A stretch of DNA of 64,000 nucleotides from Bdellovibrionales bacterium. Its GTDB lineage: Bacteria; Bdellovibrionota; Bdellovibrionia; Bdellovibrionales; UBA1609. The notes beneath the pieces were generated by a model. That model saw only the letters and a list, made by a program, of their open reading frames with translations. It did not search any database and was not told where the DNA came from. Positions 1 to 5,792 of this stretch are shown here, one piece after another. The stretch spans positions 1-64,000 of the forward strand of contig JAIBAM010000008.1 in assembly GCA_019695175.1 (NCBI GenBank), in the 5' to 3' direction. Numbering within the stretch: position 1 is the stretch's first letter; the number at the start of each line of letters is the position of its first letter. A program made the position numbers and the translations under genes.

Positions 1-57
1 CTCTGTAGCTTCCTTTATAATTTGCTGCTTTTGAGCCTCTGTGTACTGTTTATTCAT
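1..57 (-). CDS. Partial transposase-like protein, N-terminus only
   Basis: Only the first 19 codons lie in the window, read leftward from an ATG at 55-57 behind a weak AAGGG Shine-Dalgarno sequence. The peptide begins MNKQYTEAQKQQIIKEATE, which has the look of the N-terminal helix-turn-helix of IS3/IS911-type OrfA transposases (Y-T-E-x-x-K ... E-A). The rest is outside the window, so an insertion-sequence identity is inference from a short stretch. A truncated gene fragment lies immediately to the right, which fits past insertion activity here. Confidence 0.35.
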   Translation of the reverse strand, partial: MNKQYTEAQKQQIIKEATE

Positions 58-115
58 CTTTTCTACCCTTTCTTTCTATATGGATGATCGAGCCAAATCT
101 GTCCACATCATATAG

Positions 116-379
116 GGGGTTGAAAAGGAATCAGGTTCGTTGGTAAAAACAGGTGTTTTTTCTTTATGTAGAAATCCAATTTATTTTGCAGGGATACTCA
201 TGTGCTTCGGCTGGAGTATTTCTTTTAAATCGCCCTTATCGCTATACAGTTCAATTTTTTTAATTTTTATTCTTTTATGGAAAGTCTCCTATGAGGAAGT
301 TGAATTATCCAAAAAATTTGGAGATGACTATCTCCGATACAAAGAATCCACTTCAAAACTAATACCTTTTATTTTTTAA
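116..379 (+). pseudogene. C-terminal fragment of an ICMT/PEMT-type membrane methyltransferase
   Basis: An in-frame TAG at 113-115 closes the frame upstream. The open part, with a TTG at 140 as the only nearby start-like codon, encodes the conserved C-terminal part of isoprenylcysteine or phospholipid methyltransferases: RNPIYFAGIL (family R-H/N-P-x-Y-x-G), a hydrophobic segment, then EE.ELSKKFGDDYLRYK. Residues before the TTG (about E-S-G-S-L-V-K-T-G) also look homologous, so the reading frame was once longer. Full family members are about 150-200 residues with further membrane helices, so this is a truncated remnant. Any activity is unlikely. Confidence 0.6.
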
Positions 380-391
380 TTTACCTCTTTT

Positions 392-568
392 CTATTGCCC
401 CATAAAATACTCTTGGCTTTTCATTAACTCCTGGTGGTCAGCAGTCATCTGCTCTCGGCTCAATTCTGGATATTTTTGTAAAGCTTCCTCAAGGGGCAAT
501 AGAAACAAGTCTTTTTCATAACTTGTTAGAAAATAATCCCATGGGAGAGGTTCGTGGTTATCGTCCAT
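392..568 (-). CDS. Small hypothetical protein, 58 aa, last gene of element operon
   Basis: A short leftward gene starts at ATG 566-568, overlapping the end of the preceding papain-like gene (stop at 558-560) by 11 bases and preceded by a good GGAG Shine-Dalgarno sequence, so it is probably translationally coupled. The product begins MDDNHEPLPWDYFLTSYEKD and ends near YFMGQ. It is acidic, with no membrane segment or recognisable motif. The tight overlap is the main evidence that it is real. Function unknown; it may be a partner of the upstream protein. Confidence 0.6.
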   Translation of the reverse strand: MDDNHEPLPWDYFLTSYEKDLFLLPLEEALQKYPELSREQMTADHQELMKSQEYFMGQ

Positions 569-1142
569 CTTGCTCTCCAGGATTAACCGAAAAAAATATC
601 AGGGTTGTCGGTCGGGAAAAATAAAAAGCTCGGAGCAAGAAGTTTAAGCCTACTTGCAAGCTATCAAAGTAAACTTCGTTGTCTTCGCTATGAACAAAAG
701 AAACATGATTGAGGGAGTTTGTGGCTGGATCGCCAGGCTTATCGGGAATCTCCATCATCGCCAAAACTAAATTGCTCTCGGCAAGTCTTCTTAAAAAGAT
801 TCGCAAGAAAACTTCTTCATCCATACCATTGGGATTCATCACCAACATTCGGCATGAGTTAAAAATCGGGTGCTTATCAACAAACTCCATCATTTTTTCA
901 GGCTGGACTGTGTTGTCGGCTTCTTGTGTTTGCTGTTGGATCCATTTCATTTCGTCAAAAGCAGTTCGCTCGTCATGGAGATTCAGTCGCTCTTTTAAAA
1001 TTAAAATCATATTGAGCAAGGCAAGGGTCGCACAACCACAGGCTCTGGGGTCGGCTTGTCCGATTTTTGTTTTGTCTATGATGGAATAAAAAGGGGCTTG
1101 ATGGGTTTCAATTTTAAGCTCGTTGACTTCAATAATTTTCAT
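558..1142 (-). CDS. Putative papain/C39-like cysteine-protease-fold protein, 194 aa
   Basis: I do not recognise a named family. The pattern fits a C39/papain-like fold: DPRACGCATLALLNM near residues 31-45 puts Cys35/Cys37 at the start of a helix, as in the Q-C-G-x-A motif of C39 peptidases. NHVSFVHSEDNEVYFDS near 145-161 supplies a His146 and Asp160 at spacing typical of the catalytic His and Asp. There is no signal peptide, so it is cytoplasmic. Its start overlaps the upstream stop in an ATGA, and the 58-aa gene overlaps its end. It may be element cargo or an accessory protein; the protease assignment is inference from motif spacing. Confidence 0.5.
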   Translation of the reverse strand: MKIIEVNELKIETHQAPFYSIIDKTKIGQADPRACGCATLALLNMILILKERLNLHDERTAFDEMKWIQQQTQEADNTVQPEKMMEFVDKHPIFNSCRMLVMNPNGMDEEVFLRIFLRRLAESNLVLAMMEIPDKPGDPATNSLNHVSFVHSEDNEVYFDSLQVGLNFLLRAFYFSRPTTLIFFSVNPGEQDGR

Positions 1143-1354
1143 GACTGCTCCTCTTGTGGTCTTGCAGAGAAAAATTGACTGAACTGATTTCGCAGTCCCT
1201 CCAGCTTTTCGCTAAAGGCAATGTCCTTTGCCTTTTTGGCTCGCTCATTTTCTGCAAACCTATTTGTTAATCGCTTTAGCTCTTGCATCTCCTCATCTTT
1301 CTTATTCTTCCAATTCAAGATTTGGTTCAGGATTTCTTTTTATGTAAAGCTCAT
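1139..1354 (-). pseudogene. Coiled-coil ORF with in-frame TAA at codon 5
   Basis: A very strong Shine-Dalgarno (GAGGAGGTGAGCC) precedes ATG at 1352-1354, which reads M-S-F-T then TAA (1340-1342). The same frame continues open for 66 further codons to a TGA at 1139-1141 overlapping the next gene's ATG. The continuation is charged and helical (KEILNQILNWKNKKDEEMQE onward), a probable coiled coil. Restoring codon 5, for example CAA to TAA, would give a normal 71-residue protein coupled at both ends. It is therefore either a nonsense-mutated gene or translated from an internal TTG or ATG. Sequencing error is also possible. Confidence 0.6.
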
Positions 1355-1371
1355 GGCTCACCTCCTCAAAT

Positions 1372-2142
1372 CTAAATGGAAGATTTCAAAAGTAGGTCGT
1401 GGATTTTTTTTGTGAGCTTTATTCTTTTCGTGGCTTGTTCAATGACCAGAGCCTTTAATTTTGTGAGGTCAATTTTATCGGCAATTTGCTCGGTGATTTC
1501 ACCACAGGCATCAGTTCCCAAAACTCTCAGCTCCAGGTTGATTAAATCTTCTGGCAATTCACTCAGCCCATAGCAGGTCAAAAACTTTTTAAAATAGTCG
1601 TTCCCTTTTTCTTTCTTCATCTGGGTGGTCTTTCCATAAGCCACCAGAGCAAATCGGGAGTTGTAGGCTTTGTGATAGACGATGGATTTTTTCTTTTTTA
1701 ACAAATACTGGGTAAGTCGCTTAAAATCGCATCGGTCTAATGCCTGATAAATATTGGACTGCTGGCTGATGAACGATATATCAAATCTGCTCACCAAAAA
1801 CTTGATGTTCCGCTCTTTCAAAAATTGAATCACCAGCTCCAGTTTTTCAATAGCATCGGGTCGTAGAAAAAAGAGTCCCTTGAATTGCAAGGACTTCTGG
1901 AATGGTCGGAACGATAAAAATATTTCTTTGCTCTCGCTTTGGTAAAGGACCCGTGAGTTCCAATTGGAACTGTGGCAGGGCATCTTCAGCAATGCAAAAA
2001 GCTCATAAGCCAGAGCATCGCTCACCATGAGGGTGGAACTGTAGGGCAACCCATCCTCGTCAGCCTGGGGAATAATAAGGGTTGTTTTTTGTTCGTCATA
2101 AATCTGTAAATCCAAATAATCCAATCGGGCAATCTGCTTCAT
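1372..2142 (-). CDS. Rep_trans/MobT-like rolling-circle initiator or relaxase
   Basis: The start is ATG 2140-2142, with GGAGG four bases upstream, in preference to an upstream in-frame codon; the product is 256 aa. Features match the replication initiation factor family (PF02486: pT181 RepC, RstA, Tn916 Orf20/MobT, ICEBs1 NicK). There is a basic first half, SRFDISF at about 118-124 (family V-x-R-x-D), then RFALVAYGK with Tyr169 in the position of the family's Y-D-K strand, followed by INLELRV at about 201-207. It directly follows the FtsK/TcpA-like gene, the order seen in Tn916 and ICEBs1. It probably nicks one strand at an origin or oriT to start replication or transfer. Assignment is by motif pattern only. 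Confidence 0.6.
   Translation of the reverse strand: MKQIARLDYLDLQIYDEQKTTLIIPQADEDGLPYSSTLMVSDALAYELFALLKMPCHSSNWNSRVLYQSESKEIFLSFRPFQKSLQFKGLFFLRPDAIEKLELVIQFLKERNIKFLVSRFDISFISQQSNIYQALDRCDFKRLTQYLLKKKKSIVYHKAYNSRFALVAYGKTTQMKKEKGNDYFKKFLTCYGLSELPEDLINLELRVLGTDACGEITEQIADKIDLTKLKALVIEQATKRIKLTKKIHDLLLKSSI
1373..1386 (-). repeat. Element junction motif, copy 3
   Basis: The minus strand reads AAATCTTCCATTTA. It overlaps the last codons of the Rep-like gene (K-S-S-I-stop) and lies upstream of the GAGGAGG ribosome-binding site of the coiled-coil frame. It is identical over 14 bases to copy 1. Because it is partly coding here, the match is less likely to be simple intergenic drift. Confidence 0.45.
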
Positions 2143-2157
2143 AGAACCTCCACCGCT

Positions 2158-2170
2158 TAAATGGAGATTT
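2158..2170 (-). repeat. Element junction motif, copy 2 (one base shorter)
   Basis: The minus strand reads AAATCTCCATTTA just after the FtsK-like stop codon and upstream of the Rep-like ribosome-binding site. It matches copies 1 and 3 except for one missing T. Confidence 0.45.
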
Positions 2171-3424
2171 TTAATTGTCGTCAGTGAGGAGAAATGGCAC
2201 CTGCACCTTAATGACTTGTCCATTGCCTAAGAAAATAAATCTTCCAGCTTTCAAGGTCGTGTCGGTTAAGGTTTTTTCATCGCCCACTAGCAATCGGCTC
2301 ATTTGGGCAGAGTTTCTTCCCAAAAGAAAATTAATGATATTGGTTCGCTGGAGGGTGAGTTCTTCCACCTTGAGAGTCTGGTTGCTTAAAATCACAAAAA
2401 CTCCAGAGCTTCGGAATAACTGTAAAATGGAGTTGATCAAGTTCGCCAGTTTTTCTTCAAGGTCATATTGTTCCTTGAGTTGGATTTGTTCTTCGCTGGA
2501 ATCTTTGTTGATTCGGATGCTCGGTCGTGGAGTCATGTATTGGCTTAATTCATCGCAAATGAGGAGCATAGGCTGGGGGATGGGTTTCAGGTTGGGGTAT
2601 TTATTTTTTATCTTAAGCCAGTGGGAAATGGTGATGCCATTGTCGGCTAGGTATTTTCGGTATTCATCAATTTCCTTTTTGTAGCTTTCCAGAACCGCAA
2701 CCGCTTCTCGCAGTTCATCCAAAAAAATAGGATTTAAAGATTTGGTGCCTGGATATTTTTTTATCAGCCCATGGAAGTCTGTGCCTTTCGCATCCAAAAT
2801 CAAGACCCTATAAAAATGAGAGCCAGTCGCCTGAATCCAGGTGTTTAAAAATGAACTTGCCACTGCCATGATGGAGTTGCCTTTGCCTCCACCAGCTAAA
2901 GAAAAGATGCCCAAAGAAAAATCACCCTTTCTTAAATCCAAAATCAAATCTTCGCCGATGGCAGTTTTTCCAATCCAATACTGCCCAGGTTCAAAGTTTT
3001 TCGGGCAATCAGTCATTGAGAGAGATTTCTTAAAGCTCTCGGTATATAAGATGATGGGGGCTTGTCGCCAAGGGATTTTAGATTTTCTTGATGAGATATG
3101 CTCAATCTTGATTCCTAAAATATGCTCCAAGTTCGGCTTGAGTCTTTCAAAGTCTGGAATCGCCATTGCTGGATTGTATTTGGTAAGGACGATATTGTTT
3201 TGCTCTTGATGAATCCCAAGAGTGGAAGAGATAACTTTTTCTCGGATGGCTTTGGTATTTTGGTCAGTGATTCGCTTTTCAAAGTAGATTCCAAGCTCTT
3301 TTAAGTGCTTCAGTCGGAATCGGAAATGTTTTTTAATTTTGCGATAGAAAAATACCAAAAGCCCTACTCCGATAAGCAGGGCAATCAGTATCACCAGAGG
3401 TTTAACGGTAGCGATAGAGGTCAT
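2171..3424 (-). CDS. Membrane-anchored FtsK/TcpA-like DNA-translocating ATPase
   Basis: The 417-aa product has one N-terminal membrane helix (about 9-26), a basic linker, and an FtsK/SpoIIIE-type motor. A nucleotide-binding loop FSLAGGGKGNS lies at about 174-184, RVLILDAKG at about 206-214, and a Walker B LLICDELSQ at about 287-295. FVILSNQTLK-type text near 350 matches the sensor strand of FtsK motors (A-T-Q). Conjugative coupling proteins of the Tn916 Orf21/ConQ type have this architecture and sit next to a Rep_trans relaxase, as here. The P-loop is odd: the residue after Lys is Gly rather than Ser/Thr. It likely pumps or couples element DNA at the membrane. It starts three bases after the preceding stop. 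Confidence 0.75.
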   Translation of the reverse strand: MTSIATVKPLVILIALLIGVGLLVFFYRKIKKHFRFRLKHLKELGIYFEKRITDQNTKAIREKVISSTLGIHQEQNNIVLTKYNPAMAIPDFERLKPNLEHILGIKIEHISSRKSKIPWRQAPIILYTESFKKSLSMTDCPKNFEPGQYWIGKTAIGEDLILDLRKGDFSLGIFSLAGGGKGNSIMAVASSFLNTWIQATGSHFYRVLILDAKGTDFHGLIKKYPGTKSLNPIFLDELREAVAVLESYKKEIDEYRKYLADNGITISHWLKIKNKYPNLKPIPQPMLLICDELSQYMTPRPSIRINKDSSEEQIQLKEQYDLEEKLANLINSILQLFRSSGVFVILSNQTLKVEELTLQRTNIINFLLGRNSAQMSRLLVGDEKTLTDTTLKAGRFIFLGNGQVIKVQVPFLLTDDN

Positions 3425-3426
3425 GA

Positions 3427-3705
3427 TTACTTGACCTCATGAACCTTTAAGATATGCACATAGCGGACGAGCCTTCCATTTTTATCAATGAATGCATCCT
3501 GCTTGATTTCCAAATAGTGCTGACCTGGCTTCAGTTCCACATAAGATTTAAAATCTGGAAATGTTGGAGCCTTTAGGTTTTTTCCAAAAGTTTTCTCGTC
3601 TTCAACCAAAACAACCCACTTCAAACCTTTTTCAATATCGTCTTTGTTGGTTGTGAGATTGCACTCCTTGACCTCTACCTTTAATAACTTAATTATTTTT
3701 GCCAT
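3427..3705 (-). CDS. Small element protein, 92 aa, possibly OB-fold
   Basis: The start is ATG 3703-3705, with AGGAG seven bases upstream; an upstream in-frame start lacks such a site. The protein (MAKIIKLLKVEVKECNL...) is rich in alternating hydrophobic residues, suggests several beta strands, has no signal peptide and ends ILKVHEVK. It is first in the leftward operon with the FtsK-like and Rep_trans-like genes. Small beta-rich proteins at this position in rolling-circle elements are often ssDNA-binding, but no diagnostic motif is visible, so that is only a guess. A repeated motif (3750-3763) lies upstream. Confidence 0.6.
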   Translation of the reverse strand: MAKIIKLLKVEVKECNLTTNKDDIEKGLKWVVLVEDEKTFGKNLKAPTFPDFKSYVELKPGQHYLEIKQDAFIDKNGRLVRYVHILKVHEVK

Positions 3706-3749
3706 TGTATTTCTCCTTGTTTTTGGAGGCACCATTGCCTCTGGAGAAA

Positions 3750-3763
3750 TAAATGGAAGATTT
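3750..3763 (-). repeat. Element junction motif, copy 1
   Basis: The minus strand reads AAATCTTCCATTTA, upstream of the 92-aa gene. Related copies occur at 2158-2170 (AAATCTCCATTTA, upstream of the Rep-like gene) and 1373-1386 (AAATCTTCCATTTA, upstream of the coiled-coil frame). All three lie at gene starts on the same strand. It may be an operator, an mRNA processing or regulatory site, or a duplicated intergenic segment. Confidence 0.5.
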
Positions 3764-3793
3764 TAAAAGTGGATTTTAAACATTCTTTTTAAA

Positions 3794-3830
3794 CCTTGTT
3801 TGGGGCTATTAGATATAGCCCCAAACAAGG
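3794..3830. other. Perfect 16-bp inverted repeat: candidate dso/oriT nick hairpin
   Basis: The arms 3794-3809 and 3815-3830 are perfectly complementary around a 5-base loop. On the minus strand the loop region reads GGCTATATCTAATAGCC. From memory, the nick site of pT181-family double-strand origins contains TCT/AATAGCC in the loop of a similar cruciform, and the element encodes a Rep_trans-family protein. It lies between the integrase stop (3837) and the operon with that protein. An alternative is an intrinsic terminator of the integrase transcript, but only a short TTTAAAAA follows it on that strand. Confidence 0.55.
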
Positions 3831-3836
3831 GAATCT

Positions 3837-5114
3837 TTAGGGTGCTTTTTTATAATTCTTTTTGGTGTAGGCGGTCTCATTAAATCGGATGCTTCGTTTG
3901 TCTTTGTAATGGTGCCAGGTTGTTTCAATGGATTTATGTCCTGCCCAAATACTTATTTGCTCAAGGCTTTGTTCTTTGCCCAATAGGAAATCAGTAAATC
4001 CCTTTCGTCCGCAGTAAAGGTCGTATTTAAAATTTGCATCGTAGGTCTTTCGGTCGTCCTTGCAAACCTTGTCCACCCATTTCGGCGATGGTCGTGTCGC
4101 TTGCTTCTTTTCAATCATCTTCAGGGCTTTGGCTTGTTCATCGCAGATAATCGGGATTCGCTTTTCCTTTTCGTCTTCATCCACCACAGTGAGCTTGCTT
4201 TGGTAAACTACGAGAGCTGGGACTCCTCCATGGATTTCAATTTTAGGACTTTTAATCGCTTCATCGCATTCTGATGGTCTTAGTCCAAAAACAAAACTGA
4301 TATAAAGCCAGTTGTATTTCTTAACCGCCTCTAAATCGCCATCCACTCTTAACTTTATTTTTTTAAGGAGTTCCTCGATCATCGGCTGGCTTTCTTTTCG
4401 CACCCCATCTTTGTCTTTGCGGGCGATGGAAATTGCATTCTGGGTCTTGATTCGGAGTTTTCCCACTGGCTCAAAAAATGTTTTGTGTTTTCGTGAATAG
4501 AAAACTCCCCATTTGTTCAAAACATAAAAAATATCTTTGCAGTAGGAAACAGAGTATTTTCGCTTTTCATCCTTCATATAGGCAACCATCAAATCCACAT
4601 TGGTGTTGTAATCATGTGGCTGGAGCTTCAGTTCTTTCGCCATCTCCATCGCAATTTTAAAATTGGTGATGAGGCGATTTTTAAATCGTGGTTTGCCATC
4701 ACTGCCAGCTTGCAGTCGCATCACAAACTCATCCACCAAATCATCGGGGAACAAAGTTTTATCAATGGCTTTTAATTCTTCAAGTCGTCTCAAGGCTCGC
4801 ACTTGAGAAGCAGAAACTTTTAAAGAGGATTTTCTTATCTTGTTATATTTTTTAATTTCGGTTCGGGCTTCAACCAAAGTCATTGCAGGAGTGAGTCCCA
4901 GCTCACCAAACATCGCCTTAGAAACTTGTGTCTGGGTTTTTTTTCCATCTTTCCAGGATTCAAACATCACTCGCCATTTGCCAGAGCCTTTGGGCTTTTC
5001 ACTCACATAGAAAAAGCCCTTGCTTCGCAAAGTTTTGGTCGGAGGATTCGCACTCGTGTTCACAACAACAGGAGCAGATTTTAATTTTTTGGATGATTTT
5101 GTTTTCGTCGCCAT
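3837..5114 (-). CDS. int: Tyrosine recombinase (phage/ICE-type integrase)
   Basis: The start is ATG 5112-5114, with GGAG six bases upstream, giving 425 aa; an upstream ATG is less well placed. The basic N-terminus and central SAM-like core-binding region precede a catalytic domain with FGLRPSE (first Arg, about 287), HKSIETTWHHY (box H and the nucleophile Tyr at about 403) and CGRKGFTDFLL (second Arg, about 368). The usual His of H-x-x-R is replaced by Tyr (Y-C-G-R), a variant needing confirmation. The gene points away from the tRNA-Asn 3' end 117 bases to the right, the classical arrangement for site-specific integration into a tRNA gene. It should catalyse element insertion and excision. 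Confidence 0.9.
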   Translation of the reverse strand: MATKTKSSKKLKSAPVVVNTSANPPTKTLRSKGFFYVSEKPKGSGKWRVMFESWKDGKKTQTQVSKAMFGELGLTPAMTLVEARTEIKKYNKIRKSSLKVSASQVRALRRLEELKAIDKTLFPDDLVDEFVMRLQAGSDGKPRFKNRLITNFKIAMEMAKELKLQPHDYNTNVDLMVAYMKDEKRKYSVSYCKDIFYVLNKWGVFYSRKHKTFFEPVGKLRIKTQNAISIARKDKDGVRKESQPMIEELLKKIKLRVDGDLEAVKKYNWLYISFVFGLRPSECDEAIKSPKIEIHGGVPALVVYQSKLTVVDEDEKEKRIPIICDEQAKALKMIEKKQATRPSPKWVDKVCKDDRKTYDANFKYDLYCGRKGFTDFLLGKEQSLEQISIWAGHKSIETTWHHYKDKRSIRFNETAYTKKNYKKAP

Positions 5115-5231
5115 CGTTTTCTCCATTGGGTAAATCGGAAAAAACGGATGAGTTCTTTAGAGGTGGCACCTACACCACCGACCCTAAAAACCCCGACCAA
5201 ATCTTGTAAGTTATTGAAATCATTAAAGAAT

Positions 5232-5307
5232 TGGCTCAGGCGGAGGGACTCGAACCCCCGACCAATTGGTTAACAGCCAACTGCTCTACCGACTGAGCTA
5301 CGCCTGA
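5232..5307 (-). tRNA. tRNA-Asn (GTT)
   Basis: The minus strand folds as a 76-base tRNA. The 7-bp acceptor stem TCAGGCG/CGCCTGA is followed by discriminator G and encoded CCA (5232-5234). The D arm holds AGCTCAGTCGGTAGAGC, the anticodon loop CTGTTAA has anticodon GTT, and the T loop holds GGTTCGAGTCC. Its 3' end faces the integrase gene, making it the likely attachment site of the element. No second copy of its 3' end was found to the left within the window. Confidence 0.95.
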
Positions 5308-5321
5308 ATGTGAAAGGTCTA

Positions 5322-5350
5322 TTGTTAAAAGGCACTCTCCGGGAAGTCAA
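5322..5350 (-). promoter_or_regulatory. Promoter of tRNA-Asn
   Basis: The minus strand shows -35 TTGACT (5345-5350), a 17-base spacer and -10 TAACAA (5322-5327), placing the transcription start a few bases before the tRNA 5' end. This is a good sigma-70-type match in the right position. Confidence 0.7.
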
Positions 5351-5792
5351 ATCCTTATTACAATTAAGGATCTGGGTTTCTAAAGTTTTTGCAAGGATGT
5401 GTCATAGTCTTGCAGACTTTTTTAACAGCCCCTCAGTCCTTGATATTTGGAGGACTCATTTTACAATTCAAGCTTTAAGAAGCTGGTAAAACTACCGTGC
5501 TTATTATGAAATTCATTCGAAAAATTTTTAACACCAGCAAATTTTGCACCTCAAACATTTAACTTAATAAATTTTGTATCCAGTAGTTGTAACTAACGCT
5601 TTCTCTTGGAAGAGTTTCTCAGACACACTCAAACAGAGAACTGATCTTCCTTCGAAAAAGTGGACACGAAAACTGAAGCACAGAGAGCTAATTTTTCGTA
5701 CTCTTCTGGACTCATGTACTCAAGACTTGAGTGACAGAGAAAGGACGGGCGTGAGGAAGGGGGGGGGGGAGCCGACCTCCACCAAATTCCTT
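5351..5792. other. Non-coding stretch with palindrome and poly-G tract
   Basis: No convincing gene is present in about 440 bases; short open frames here lack homology-like composition. It contains a 7-1-7 palindrome (ACTCAAG-A-CTTGAGT, 5718-5732) and a run of 11 G at 5759-5769 just beyond the stop of the antiporter gene. A GGAAGA/TCTTCC inverted pair lies at about 5608-5653. The stretch may be a remnant of earlier integrations beside the tRNA gene. Confidence 0.4.

Noticed and set aside
85-100. GAGCCAA near 92-98 as a second copy of the tRNA 3' end.
   Set aside because: Only seven bases match and in the inverted orientation, which does not fit a direct-repeat attachment site.
5191-5265. CCCCGACCAA occurs at 5191-5200 and inside the tRNA-Asn (5256-5265), suggesting a short att repeat.
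   Set aside because: Ten bases, only 65 apart, on the element side but inside the integrase leader. An attachment repeat should include the tRNA 3' end and lie at the far end of the element. Probably chance or an integrase arm site.
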